From Cryptoclostridium sp964637365 (GTDB taxonomy: Bacteria > Bacillota > Dehalobacteriia > UBA7702), in NCBI GenBank assembly GCA_964637365.1, contig CAZWWH010000009.1, forward strand, positions 15,899-79,898: 64,000 bases of DNA, given 5' to 3'. This document shows, piece by piece, positions 34,914 through 44,258 of this stretch; the first letter of the stretch is position 1, and each line of letters begins with the position of its first letter. The translations under genes and the position numbers were made by a program. Under the pieces are notes generated by a model. The model was not told the origin of the DNA. It saw only the letters and a list, made by a program, of their open reading frames with translations, and did not search any database.

Positions 34914-36578
34914 TTGAGAGATTCATTTTGGCCAAAAATCAAAGAAGCTTTGGTATCGGTTGTCCCCCTTACAGTGATTGTTATCCTGTTGCACTTCTTT
35001 ATTGCCCCCATCCCCAAAGGAACATTGGCGCTCTTCCTTGTCGGCGCTGTCATGCTCATATTGGGAATGGGATTTTTTACATTGGGAGCGGACATTGCCA
35101 TGATGCCCATGGGCGAAAGCATTGGCGCCAAGCTGACCCAAAGCAAGAAGCTTTGGCTTATCATCGTCACCTGCTTTATTTTGGGGGTTATCATCACGGT
35201 GGCGGAACCGGATTTGCAGGTTCTGGCGGAACAGGTTGTGGGGATTCCCAACAGCGTCATCATCATATCCGTGGCTTTGGGCGTGGGCCTGTTTTTGGTC
35301 GTAGCCCTACTGCGCATGGTTTTCAGGATTCCGCTCCGCTATATGCTGATTGGCTTTTACGCCCTGTTGTTTTTGTTCGCCGTCTTTGTGCCCGACGATT
35401 TTATCGCCATTGCTTTTGACTCCGGTGGTGTTACCACCGGCCCCATCACGGTGCCCTTTATTATGGCCTTGGGGATTGGTCTCACGGCGGTTCTGGGGGG
35501 CAACAGCTCCCATGACGACAGCTTTGGGCTGATTGCCCTTTGCTCCATTGGCCCCATTATCGCCGTGATGATTATGGGGATTCTCGTTGACGTAGAGGGC
35601 GCATCCGAAGCCATGGTGATTACCGACCCCAAATCCATCGGTGAATTGCTTTTGGTGTTTGCCCACGGCTTCCCGGAATATGCCAAAGAGGTTGCGATCG
35701 CGCTGTCGCCGATTTTAATTTTCTTTATCATTTTTCAAATCGTCAGCTTACGTCTGCCCAAGGGGAAGCTGATTCAGATGGCCATGGGCTTGGTTTACAC
35801 CTATGTGGGCCTGGTGCTATTCCTCACCGGCGTCAATGTGGGGTTCATGCCGGCAGGGAATTATCTGGGCGGCGCTTTGGCTGCGCTGGATTATAATTAT
35901 ATTATGGTTCCGCTGGGATTCGTTATGGGCGCTTTTATTGTTATGGCGGAGCCGGCGGTTCACGTTCTCAACAAACAGGTGGAGGAAATCACCGGAGGTG
36001 CAATTTCACGCAAAGCCATGATGATGAGTCTCGCGGCGGGGGTTGGGATTTCTTTGGCCTTGGCTATGAGCCGCGTCCTGACGGGACTGAGTATTTGGTA
36101 TTTTCTCCTGCCGGGCTATGGCGTTGCCCTTCTGCTGACCTTTTTTGTGCCAAAGATTTTTACCGCCGTGGCCTTTGACTCCGGCGGCGTAGCGTCGGGC
36201 CCTATGACGGCGACATTTTTGCTTCCCTTTTCTTTGGGAGCCTGTGCCGCAGTGGGAGGGAACCCTTTTACCGACGCCTTTGGCATAGTGGCTATGGTGG
36301 CCATGACGCCTCTGATTACCATTCAAATTCTCGGTGTTGTCTTTACCTTAAAGGAGCGAGCCAAGAGCAAAAAAGAAACCGTCGTTCCCCAGCCCTTTCT
36401 TATGCTGAATGAGACGGAAGTGGAATTTGATTTAGAGGATCTGGAGGAAGAAATGCAGCATACCAACGAACCCGGGGACTACGAATTCGGCGGTGGGGAA
36501 ACAGATTTTTTATCGGCTCTGCCCCAGAGAAAACCGGACACAGAAACACAACAAAAGGAGGCCGACACCAATGAGTGA
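34914..36578 (+). CDS. DUF1538 polytopic membrane protein
   Basis: The protein has about a dozen membrane segments and an internal duplication. The motif FDSGGV.TGP occurs near residue 170 (AFDSGGVTTGPIT) and again near 420 (AFDSGGVASGPMT). AEPxxxVLxxQV also occurs twice (near 100 and 350). The C-terminus is soluble and acidic. I chose the TTG at 34914, eight bases from AGGAG, rather than the ATG at 34896, which has no site. Two P-II-like genes follow. Transport function is likely but the substrate is unknown. Confidence 0.82.
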   Translation: MRDSFWPKIKEALVSVVPLTVIVILLHFFIAPIPKGTLALFLVGAVMLILGMGFFTLGADIAMMPMGESIGAKLTQSKKLWLIIVTCFILGVIITVAEPDLQVLAEQVVGIPNSVIIISVALGVGLFLVVALLRMVFRIPLRYMLIGFYALLFLFAVFVPDDFIAIAFDSGGVTTGPITVPFIMALGIGLTAVLGGNSSHDDSFGLIALCSIGPIIAVMIMGILVDVEGASEAMVITDPKSIGELLLVFAHGFPEYAKEVAIALSPILIFFIIFQIVSLRLPKGKLIQMAMGLVYTYVGLVLFLTGVNVGFMPAGNYLGGALAALDYNYIMVPLGFVMGAFIVMAEPAVHVLNKQVEEITGGAISRKAMMMSLAAGVGISLALAMSRVLTGLSIWYFLLPGYGVALLLTFFVPKIFTAVAFDSGGVASGPMTATFLLPFSLGACAAVGGNPFTDAFGIVAMVAMTPLITIQILGVVFTLKERAKSKKETVVPQPFLMLNETEVEFDLEDLEEEMQHTNEPGDYEFGGGETDFLSALPQRKPDTETQQKEADTNE

Positions 36579-36930
36579 GACCATCAAAGGACTGAAGCTG
36601 ATCGTCACCATTGTGAATCGCGGCAAAGGCAAAACGATTATTGAAGCTTACCGGCAACATGGCGTAACCTACCATCTCACCTGTCTGGGACGGGGTACCG
36701 CCAAAACGGAACTTTTGGAATATTTAGGACTTGGGCAGAAAGAACGCGACATCGTATTATCCATCGCGGAGTACGATGAGGTGCCCCCTATTATGAATAT
36801 GCTCAATGAGGAATTGGATTTCAGAGAACCGGGCCACGGCATCGCCTTCACGATTCCCCTGGCCAGCGTAGGCGGCCCGACGACGCTAAAATACTTCATG
36901 GGAATGTTTGATAAAGGAGAAGGAAAATGA
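36571..36930 (+). CDS. P-II-like signalling protein, first copy
   Basis: The 119-residue protein has the P-II ferredoxin-like fold pattern (LKLIVTIVNRGKGKTIIEAYRQHG, then a T-loop region around CLGRGTAKTELLEYLG). It is not a typical GlnB, since the uridylylated tyrosine context is missing. AAAGGAGG precedes the ATG at 36571, and the start overlaps the DUF1538 stop. It probably binds nucleotides and gates the DUF1538 protein, as GlnK does for AmtB; that is inference from the operon. Confidence 0.75.
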   Translation: MSETIKGLKLIVTIVNRGKGKTIIEAYRQHGVTYHLTCLGRGTAKTELLEYLGLGQKERDIVLSIAEYDEVPPIMNMLNEELDFREPGHGIAFTIPLASVGGPTTLKYFMGMFDKGEGK

Positions 36931-37268
36931 CACGAAATTTCGACTTGATTTTAACCATTGTCAATAAAGGTTTCGCGGAACAGGCCATGGAGGCGGCCAA
37001 AAAAGCCGGCGCCCAAGGCGGCACCATTATTTCCGCCAGAGGGTCCGGTATTCATGAAGCGGAAAGATTTTTCGGCTTTAGCATCCAGCCTGAAAAAGAC
37101 ATCGTTTTGATTCTGATAAAGCATCAGGAAAAGAGCGCCATTATGAAGGCCATTACCCAGGGCGCAGGATTAACTACGGAGGGCAAGGGGCTGTCCTTTT
37201 CCCTCCCCGTTGATGATGTGGCGGGCATCGTCCATATGATGAGCGAGACCAAAGAAATCGAACCATAA
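36927..37268 (+). CDS. P-II-like signalling protein, second copy
   Basis: The 113-residue protein is a second P-II-like domain (NFDLILTIVNKGFAEQAMEAAKKAG, T-loop TIISARGSGIHEAERFFG). It overlaps the first copy by four bases and is diverged from it. Two unlike P-II domains next to one membrane protein suggest a heteromeric sensor. A terminator follows at once. Confidence 0.75.
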   Translation: MTRNFDLILTIVNKGFAEQAMEAAKKAGAQGGTIISARGSGIHEAERFFGFSIQPEKDIVLILIKHQEKSAIMKAITQGAGLTTEGKGLSFSLPVDDVAGIVHMMSETKEIEP

Positions 37269-37270
37269 GC

Positions 37271-37305
37271 AAAAGGAGTGGCTAACAAAGTAAGCCACTC
37301 CTTTT
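37271..37305. terminator. Terminator between the P-II and ADH genes
   Basis: AAAAGGAGTGGCT pairs with AGCCACTCCTTTT around a nine-base loop. T or A runs flank both arms, so it can serve both convergent transcripts. Confidence 0.8.
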
Positions 37306-37316
37306 CATTTCGATTC

Positions 37317-38474
37317 TTATTTTCCGTTGTAAGCTTTTTGATAAATCGCGATAATCTGCTCTTTGGTGGCAATGCGGGGATTGGTGAGACAGCAGGCGTC
37401 CTTTTGCGCGTGATCAGCCATAATGGAAAAATCCTCGGGCTTGACGCCCAATTCCTTTAAACTTGCGGGAATCTCCAGCTGGAGGCAAAGGCTTTCAATG
37501 GCATCGATGGCTTTCACGGCTCCCTCCCGAACCGATAATCCTTCAATATTTTCGCCAAGGGCCACAGCGATATCACAAAAGCGCTCCATTTGGGCCACCA
37601 AATTAAATTCACAGACATAAGGGAGCAGAATGGCGTTGCATACACCGTGGGGGAGGTCATAAATGCCACCAAGCTGATGAGCCATGGCGTGAACATAGCC
37701 TAAAGAGGCATTGTTAAAGGCCATACCGGCCAAATACTGGGCATAGGCCATTTGGGTTCTGGCCTCCATGTCCCTGCCGTTGGCAAAGGCTTTGGGCAGA
37801 TATTCCCCAATCACGGTCATGGCTTTTAAGGCGGCACAATCCGTCAGGGGATTGGCCGCAGTGGAAACATAGGCTTCTACCGCATGGGTCAAGGCGTCCA
37901 TTCCTGTGGCGGCAGTGAGGGACTGAGGCATTCCCACCATGAATTCGGGATCATTGATGGCGGCCAGCGGCGTAGTGCGCCAATCGATGATAGCCATTTT
38001 TACGTGGCGCTCCGTATCGGTGATAATGGCAAACCTTGTCATTTCCGCAGCAGTGCCGGCGGTAGTGTTGATGGCAATCATGGGAATCATCTCATTGTTC
38101 GACCGGTCTACGCCTTCAAAGTCCTTAATTTCACCACCGTTAGAAACGACCAAGCCGATGGCCTTGGCACAGTCATGAGGGGAACCGCCGCCTAAGGAAA
38201 TCAGACCATCACATTTTTGTTTTTGATAATATTCCACCCCCTTAACCACGGTTTTATCGGTGGGATTCGGTTCCACGGCGTCAAATACCACGGAATCCAA
38301 TTGGACTTTTTTGAGAATCTCCTGAATACGTTCGCTCATGCCAAGGGAAACAAGAACCTTATCTGTGACGATCATTGGCTTTTTTAATCCAAAACTCTGG
38401 GCAAGGCTTCCCAACTCTTCGATGCAACCGGGCCCAAACAGGCTGCGGTTCGGCGTAAAATAGTAAACAGTCAT
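37317..38474 (-). CDS. Iron-containing alcohol dehydrogenase
   Basis: This 385-residue family III ADH has the NAD-binding GGGSPHDCAKAIG and the iron site histidines in GYVHAMAHQLGGIYDLPHG, plus GMDALTHAVEAYVS. It interconverts alcohols and aldehydes, usually with NAD. The next gene on the strand is an aldehyde dehydrogenase, so the pair could oxidise an alcohol to an acid. The substrate is not identifiable. Confidence 0.92.
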   Translation of the reverse strand: MTVYYFTPNRSLFGPGCIEELGSLAQSFGLKKPMIVTDKVLVSLGMSERIQEILKKVQLDSVVFDAVEPNPTDKTVVKGVEYYQKQKCDGLISLGGGSPHDCAKAIGLVVSNGGEIKDFEGVDRSNNEMIPMIAINTTAGTAAEMTRFAIITDTERHVKMAIIDWRTTPLAAINDPEFMVGMPQSLTAATGMDALTHAVEAYVSTAANPLTDCAALKAMTVIGEYLPKAFANGRDMEARTQMAYAQYLAGMAFNNASLGYVHAMAHQLGGIYDLPHGVCNAILLPYVCEFNLVAQMERFCDIAVALGENIEGLSVREGAVKAIDAIESLCLQLEIPASLKELGVKPEDFSIMADHAQKDACCLTNPRIATKEQIIAIYQKAYNGK

Positions 38475-38486
38475 ATGCGCCCCTCC

Positions 38487-39974
38487 TTAATAATTTTTCG
38501 GATAAAGTCCGGAGGGACTTTCCGAGATGTTAATCATAATATTTTTCATTTGGGTATAATGTTCCAAAATGACCTTATGGGTTTCTCGCCCAATACCGGA
38601 TTCCTTATAACCGCCAAAGGGAGCCCCGGCAGGGATACTGTTGTAGGTATTGACCCACATCCGGCCAGTCTCAATCTCACGGCAGACGCGCAGAGCACGG
38701 TTAATGTCCCGAGTCCATACGGCGCCGCCGAGACCATAGGGATTGTCATTGGCCATGTCGATCACTTCTTCTTCTGTTTTGAATTTGATGACCGAAGCCA
38801 CCGGGCCGAAAATTTCTTCTTGTGCGATGCGCATATCATTGGTGACGTCGGTCAATAAAGTAGGACGCATAAAAGCCCCTTTCGCCAAAGGACCTTCGGT
38901 AAGGCGTTCTCCACCACAAACCACCTTAGCCCCTTCTTTCTTGGCAATATCAATGTATTTCAAAATTTTATTTAGATGTCTTTCGTTGATTTGAGCCCCC
39001 ATTTGGGTATCTTCTTCCCAAGGAAGCCCTACTTTGATTGTATTGAAAGCTCCAACTGCTTCCTCAACAAAGCGGTCATAAATATCTTCATGAACGAAAA
39101 CACGGGAACCGGCGCAGCAAACCTGACCTTGATTAAAAAGAATCCCCAACTGTAAGCCATCCACAGCCATTTCCCATTGACAGTCGGGAAAATAAATATT
39201 GGCGGATTTACCCCCCAATTCCAATGTCGCGGGAACAAGACGCTTGGCAGCGGCGGCGGCGACATTGATTCCGATTTCAGTGGAACCTGTAAAGGCCAGC
39301 TTACGAAAACCGGAATGCTCCAGCATGTACTGGCCGGAACGGGACCCTTTGCCGGTGATGACATTAAACACGCCAGGAGGAAGTACATCGGCAATAAGCC
39401 GTGCCAATTCCAAGACACTCAATGGCGTTTCGCTGGAGGGTTTAAACACGGTACAGCAACCTGCCGCCAGCACCGGCGCTAATTTCCAGGCCGCCATCAG
39501 GAAAGGAAAATTCCAAGGGACAATTTGCCCTACTACACCGATGGGTTCCCTTAAAATCAGACTCAAGGTATTCTCGTCTAGCATGGTGGCAGAGCCTTCT
39601 TCGGTGCGGGCAGCACCGGCAAAATAGCGGAAATGATCCGCCGCTAAAGGCACGTCAACGCTTTTCGTTTCACGAATGGGTTTGCCGTTATCCATACTTT
39701 CAATCATGGCCAAATGGTCGTTATTCTCATCAATGATATCAGCGATTTTCAATAAATATTCTGCCCGTTCCATAGAAGAAATTTTCTTCCAGGAATGCCA
39801 GGCTTTCCAGGCTGCGGCAACGGCGCTATCCACGTCATCTTTGGTGGCTTCTGCACAGGTAGATAGTAATTCCCCATTGGCCGGAGAAAACGTCTGGAAG
39901 GTACCTCCATCGGAGGCATCAACCCATTTCCCATCAATTAACATCTTATAATTTTCTTGTGCGTGATTTTTCAT
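38487..39974 (-). CDS. NAD(P)-dependent aldehyde dehydrogenase
   Basis: The 495-residue enzyme has the catalytic cysteine in GQVCCAGSRVFV, the glutamate in ELGGKSANI, the cofactor loop FTGSTEIG, and the C-terminal PFGGYKESG. I chose the ATG at 39974, six bases from AAAGGAG; an in-frame start at 40046 lacks a site. It lies 12 bases from the ADH gene. It resembles the betaine/aromatic aldehyde group, but the substrate is open. Confidence 0.92.
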   Translation of the reverse strand: MKNHAQENYKMLIDGKWVDASDGGTFQTFSPANGELLSTCAEATKDDVDSAVAAAWKAWHSWKKISSMERAEYLLKIADIIDENNDHLAMIESMDNGKPIRETKSVDVPLAADHFRYFAGAARTEEGSATMLDENTLSLILREPIGVVGQIVPWNFPFLMAAWKLAPVLAAGCCTVFKPSSETPLSVLELARLIADVLPPGVFNVITGKGSRSGQYMLEHSGFRKLAFTGSTEIGINVAAAAAKRLVPATLELGGKSANIYFPDCQWEMAVDGLQLGILFNQGQVCCAGSRVFVHEDIYDRFVEEAVGAFNTIKVGLPWEEDTQMGAQINERHLNKILKYIDIAKKEGAKVVCGGERLTEGPLAKGAFMRPTLLTDVTNDMRIAQEEIFGPVASVIKFKTEEEVIDMANDNPYGLGGAVWTRDINRALRVCREIETGRMWVNTYNSIPAGAPFGGYKESGIGRETHKVILEHYTQMKNIMINISESPSGLYPKNY

Positions 39975-40117
39975 AAAAGACTCCTTTCGATTCCCCAAAC
40001 ATTCTGATATTTTATGGTTTTCTCTATTCTTTGGAGATTCCATCAATTATATTCCCGACAAAAGGACAAAAGAAAAACAGTATCTGCTTCTGAGACACGG
40101 TTTTAGTAAGGTGACAT

Positions 40118-41263
40118 TTATCCAAAAATTTTTTGAGCCTTTGCCATATTTTCCGCAATAGAAACGGAAAAAGGACATCGTTCCTCACAGGAAAGACAGG
40201 CGACACAGTCGTTGGCGTTTTTCTTTAAAGCGTCGTAATGGTCTCGCACTGTAGCGGTGACTTCCCCTGCCACCAAAGCGATATCCAAATACTTGGTCAC
40301 AGCGGCGATGTTGATTTCCTCCGGACAGGGCTGGCAATGATTGCAATACATACAATGGCCATCAGCTATGATATTCTGCCCCTTTTGGAAAACATGTCCG
40401 TATCTGCGATCTTCCTTCGATGTGTCAAAATAAGCCATGGCAGCTGTTAATTCTTCTTTGTTTTTGCAGCCCAAAATCACCGAGGACACGGCAGGACGAT
40501 CCAGTCCGTATTGAATGCACTGAGGAACCGTCAAAGCTGCACCAAAAGGAGAAGTGTTGTCCGCCAGGAGTGTTCCGGCCCCCAAAGACTTCATCACAGT
40601 GATGGCAGTGCCGCATTCCTCACAAAGGGCATATAACTTCTGGCGCAGCGGATCGATCCTCATCCCCTCAGAGCCAAAGCCTTCATGCTCCTTTAAAGTG
40701 AATATGTCTGCTTCCGGGCTGGCCAGGTCATAGGCAGGATTGATACTGAACATCAAAACATCAATGAGTCCCGTCTCTACAGCTTTTCGAGCCGTAACAG
40801 GGTTATGGGATCCCATGCCAATGGATTTGATCACGCCGTCAGCTTTCAGTTTTTGGACGTACTCAATGATATCGCTGTGGAACACATCGTTAAAATCATT
40901 TTCACTGTCGACAAAATAGAGCATCCCCACATCGATATAATCGCGGTCAAGGCTCTTCCTCAGAGCGTCGAAAGAGGCCTGAGTTTCTTTTAGGTCTCGG
41001 GTACGAACGGTATTGCCTTGCTCCTCTTTTGTGCCGATATGCCCCTGGATCACAAAATCCTCCCGATATTCCTTAATACCCTGTCCAATGGCGTCTCTCA
41101 GCCAGGTTTGCGCCATATAGATATCAATGAGGTTCATGCCATAATCATGGCCCAGGTGAACTAAATCCACAATTTCTTCGGGTTTCATATGATTCATAGG
41201 TACGCCGCCAAGGCCAAGGCAACTGACCTTTTGGCCGCTTTTACCTAAGTTTCGATAGAGCAT
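40118..41263 (-). CDS. Aldo/keto reductase with 4Fe-4S domain
   Basis: The first 280 residues are a TIM-barrel aldo/keto reductase (LGLGGVPM, LIDIYMAQTW). The C-terminal 100 carry cysteine groups CMYCNHCQPCP and CVACLSCEERCP, fitting a ferredoxin-like domain that could link the reductase to low-potential electrons. In the usual catalytic lysine place the text reads FVIQGHIG, so catalysis may differ. A minus-strand TATAAT lies upstream near 41300. Confidence 0.88.
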   Translation of the reverse strand: MLYRNLGKSGQKVSCLGLGGVPMNHMKPEEIVDLVHLGHDYGMNLIDIYMAQTWLRDAIGQGIKEYREDFVIQGHIGTKEEQGNTVRTRDLKETQASFDALRKSLDRDYIDVGMLYFVDSENDFNDVFHSDIIEYVQKLKADGVIKSIGMGSHNPVTARKAVETGLIDVLMFSINPAYDLASPEADIFTLKEHEGFGSEGMRIDPLRQKLYALCEECGTAITVMKSLGAGTLLADNTSPFGAALTVPQCIQYGLDRPAVSSVILGCKNKEELTAAMAYFDTSKEDRRYGHVFQKGQNIIADGHCMYCNHCQPCPEEINIAAVTKYLDIALVAGEVTATVRDHYDALKKNANDCVACLSCEERCPFSVSIAENMAKAQKIFG

Positions 41264-41329
41264 CTTATTTTACCCCCTTTTTGCTTTTGGCATAATTCCA
41301 TATTATAACAAATCCCATCAAAAAGCAAG

Positions 41330-41358
41330 TAAAAAGCCTGTCAAAAAGACAGGCCTTT
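41330..41358 (-). terminator. Terminator after mnmA
   Basis: On the minus strand AAAGGCCTGTC and GACAGGCTTT pair around TTTTT and are followed by TTTACTT, just past mnmA. Confidence 0.7.
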
Positions 41359-41404
41359 GATGTTCAAAATCCCAATTTCCCAAATATACAAACGCCTTGA
41401 AAAA

Positions 41405-42451
41405 TTACATTTTATCAAAGGGACGTTCAATGGAGCCGCCGCCTAAAAGTACATCTCCGTCATAAAATACAGCGTATTGTCCGGGGGTGATGGATTTTTG
41501 CGGTTCGTCGAAAATCACTTCCGCTTGGGCATTTCCTACAGGACGCACCAAAGCCGGAACAGGATTACTGAGATAGCGAATTTTCACCTCGGCCCGAAAT
41601 TCCTCTTGGCCATAGCCTTCGGCCAAATAATTGACAAAACTAGCCTTGAGTCCCTGATGATACAATTCACCTTCCTCACCGAGGTAGACGGCGTTTTTTT
41701 CATAGTCCAAACCTGTGACGTAAACGGGCTTGCCAAAAGCAATGCCGATACCACGCCTCTGGCCAATGGTATAAAACGGAAGCCCCTTGTGAGTACCTAA
41801 ACGATTACCGTCTCTATCCAAAAAGTCTCCCTCACGAAACTGCCACGGATACTGAGCCATCACCGCGCGGTAATCGTCGTTGGGAATAAAACAGATTTCC
41901 TGACTATCCCCTTTTTCCGCCACAGGCAAACCAATGCTACGGGCAATCTCCCGAATTTTAGGCTTACTATATTCCCCCAAAGGAAAAACAAAACGGGGAA
42001 TATCCCCACGGTACAGCTGGCAAAGCACATAACTTTGATCTTTTCGGAGGTTTGTGGCCTTTTTGATGAGGCCGTTTTCCACACGGACATAATGCCCCGT
42101 GGCCACCTTTTGAATCCCCAAACGGTCGGCACAGGCCAAAAGCTTTGGAAATTTCATCACCTGGTTGCAATAGACACAGGGATTGGGAGTAAGGCCGGCC
42201 GCATATTGACGTACGAAATAGCCCATAACGGTCTTTTCAAATTCAAAACGGATATCCTCCACTTCATGGGGAATGCCGAAGAAATCAGCCACCTTTTTGG
42301 CGTCCCCAGCCACAGTGGCACGATCCACCTCACTGCCACAGGTCAAAAAGGTATAACCATATACCTCATAACCTTGTTCTCGTAAAAGATGTACCGTTAC
42401 AGCAGAATCCACACCACCGCTTAAAGCCACCAAAATTTTTTCCTTTGTCAT
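41405..42451 (-). CDS. mnmA: tRNA 2-thiouridylase MnmA
   Basis: MnmA thiolates U34 of Lys, Glu and Gln tRNAs. The 348-residue protein has the PP-loop LSGGVDSAV (9-17), the catalytic cysteine region NPCVYCNQVMKF and DSQEICFIPN. It follows rarA by one base and joins MnmM as a second wobble-base enzyme in this window. The usual cysteine desulfurase gene is not adjacent. Confidence 0.96.
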   Translation of the reverse strand: MTKEKILVALSGGVDSAVTVHLLREQGYEVYGYTFLTCGSEVDRATVAGDAKKVADFFGIPHEVEDIRFEFEKTVMGYFVRQYAAGLTPNPCVYCNQVMKFPKLLACADRLGIQKVATGHYVRVENGLIKKATNLRKDQSYVLCQLYRGDIPRFVFPLGEYSKPKIREIARSIGLPVAEKGDSQEICFIPNDDYRAVMAQYPWQFREGDFLDRDGNRLGTHKGLPFYTIGQRRGIGIAFGKPVYVTGLDYEKNAVYLGEEGELYHQGLKASFVNYLAEGYGQEEFRAEVKIRYLSNPVPALVRPVGNAQAEVIFDEPQKSITPGQYAVFYDGDVLLGGGSIERPFDKM

Positions 42452-42452
42452 G

Positions 42453-43772
42453 TCAACACTTCCAATTCTTGATTTTTTCCAGCCATTCTTTAATTCGGCT
42501 TTCTCTGCCGTTTTCCGTGGGTCGGTAGTAGGTTTTATCCTTCAAACGGTCGGGCAAATACTGCTGTTTCACCAGTCCGTAGGGAAAATTGTGGGGATAA
42601 AGATAGCCCTTACCATGGCCCAACCCCTTTTTTACACCACTATGGTGCGCATCCCGCAAATGGTTGGGCACCTCTCCGACATCCTCTTTGCCTACATCGG
42701 CCAGAGCTTCGTCAATGGCAGTAATCACCGCATTGCTTTTAGGAGCTAGAGCAACATAAATGGCGGCCTCAGCCAGGGGAATCCGAGCCTCCGGCAAACC
42801 GATCACACGTAAGGCTTGAAAAGCGGAGGTGGCCACCACCAAAGCTTGGGGGTCTGCCATGCCCACATCCTCGGCAGCACAAATCATGATGCGCCGTGCC
42901 ACAAATTCCATATCCTCACCAGCTGCAATCATCCTTGCCAGCCAATGGACAGCGGCGTCAGGATCTGAACCTCTCATACTCTTGATAAAAGCGGAAATCA
43001 CGTCATAATGATTATCCCCGTCCTTATCATAACGCACCTGTTTCTTCTGGATAGCGTCCTCAATATCAGGAATGGAGAGACGAATTGTTCCATCCTCCGC
43101 AGGAATCGATACAGCCACTACCGTTTCCAGAGCATTCAAAGCCACTCTGGCATCACCGCAGCTCAAAACAGCAAGAGCGTTGAGTTCTTCATCACCGTAA
43201 ACCACCGACTTATTCCCCAAGCCGCGTTCTTTGTTTTCCAATGCCCGAATCAGAATGTTTTTAATATCCTCGGTATTCAAAGGTTCCAACTCATAAACAC
43301 GGGCCCTGGACAAGAGGGCCTTATTTACCTCAAAATAAGGATTCTCCGTGGTAGCGCCGATAAAAGTAATAATGCCGTTTTCTACGGCAGGAAGTAAGGC
43401 ATCCTGCTGCGTTTTGTTAAAGCGATGGATTTCGTCAATAAACAAAATTGTCTTCTTTTCATAATAGCGGAGCTGCTCCGTGGCCTCCTCAACCACCTTC
43501 ATAATGTCAGCTTTCCCGGCACGGATAGCGCTCATTGGCACAAAACAGGCGGCAGTTGTTTTGGCAATAATCTCTGCCAAAGTAGTTTTCCCCGCACCGG
43601 GAGGGCCATAAAAAATCAAGGAACCAATTTTGTCATGTTCAATGGCCCTACGAAGCAAAGAGCCGGAGCCTAAGATTTTCTGCTGGCCGACATATTCATA
43701 TAAACTTTGCGGACGCATTCTGGCAGCCAAAGGTGCTGTCGTCAAAAAGTCGCTTTGAAATAAATCATCCAT
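42453..43772 (-). CDS. rarA: Replication-associated AAA ATPase RarA (MgsA)
   Basis: The 439-residue protein has Walker A GPPGAGKTTLAE, Walker B LFIDEIHRFNKTQQDALLP and the arginine-rich sensor of AAA clamp-loader relatives, with a C-terminal tetramerisation part (EVPNHLRDAHHSGVKKG). It acts at stalled forks. The neighbour order rarA-mnmA is common in Bacillota. Confidence 0.95.
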   Translation of the reverse strand: MDDLFQSDFLTTAPLAARMRPQSLYEYVGQQKILGSGSLLRRAIEHDKIGSLIFYGPPGAGKTTLAEIIAKTTAACFVPMSAIRAGKADIMKVVEEATEQLRYYEKKTILFIDEIHRFNKTQQDALLPAVENGIITFIGATTENPYFEVNKALLSRARVYELEPLNTEDIKNILIRALENKERGLGNKSVVYGDEELNALAVLSCGDARVALNALETVVAVSIPAEDGTIRLSIPDIEDAIQKKQVRYDKDGDNHYDVISAFIKSMRGSDPDAAVHWLARMIAAGEDMEFVARRIMICAAEDVGMADPQALVVATSAFQALRVIGLPEARIPLAEAAIYVALAPKSNAVITAIDEALADVGKEDVGEVPNHLRDAHHSGVKKGLGHGKGYLYPHNFPYGLVKQQYLPDRLKDKTYYRPTENGRESRIKEWLEKIKNWKC

Positions 43773-43783
43773 GGTATATCCTC

Positions 43784-43815
43784 AAAAAAGCCGGACAGAC
43801 TTGATCCGGCTTTTT
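43784..43815 (-). terminator. Terminator after trxA
   Basis: On the minus strand AAAAAGCCGGA pairs with TCCGGCTTTTT and TTTTTTG follows, 19 bases past the trxA stop. Confidence 0.7.
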
Positions 43816-43833
43816 CGTTTCTTTTTTAGTCGT

Positions 43834-44157
43834 TTAGATATTGCGGTTTAAAATCGAGGCCAATTCTTCCTTGCTGTGATAGCCCACAATACGTTCGGCT
43901 TCCTTACCGTTTTTGAACAATACCAAGGTAGGAATATTCATGACACCGTAAGCCGAGGCCACGGCGGAATTATCATCAACATTGACCTTTCCCACTTTGA
44001 TTTTTCCATCAAAGGCGGTAGCGATTTCATCCACCACAGGTGAAATCATTTTGCAGGGGCCGCACCAGGCTGCCCAAAAATCCACAAGAACCGGGGTATC
44101 ATCGCCAATAAAGGCGTCGAAATTATCTTGCTGTAAAGCAACAACTGCGTCAGACAT
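43834..44157 (-). CDS. trxA: Thioredoxin
   Basis: The 107-residue protein has the redox motif WCGPCK (C32, C35), the cis-proline stretch NIPTLVLFKNG and the thioredoxin fold length. ATG at 44157 has AGGAGG upstream; the longer frame to 44196 lacks a site. It reduces protein disulfides. Confidence 0.95.
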   Translation of the reverse strand: MSDAVVALQQDNFDAFIGDDTPVLVDFWAAWCGPCKMISPVVDEIATAFDGKIKVGKVNVDDNSAVASAYGVMNIPTLVLFKNGKEAERIVGYHSKEELASILNRNI

Positions 44158-44258
44158 GGTATTACCTCCTAAAAACCAATTTGATACATAAATCATACCA
44201 TAAAAAACATGGCAATGATTGCAATGATTTATGTTATTTTTATCAAAAACCGTTGTTT

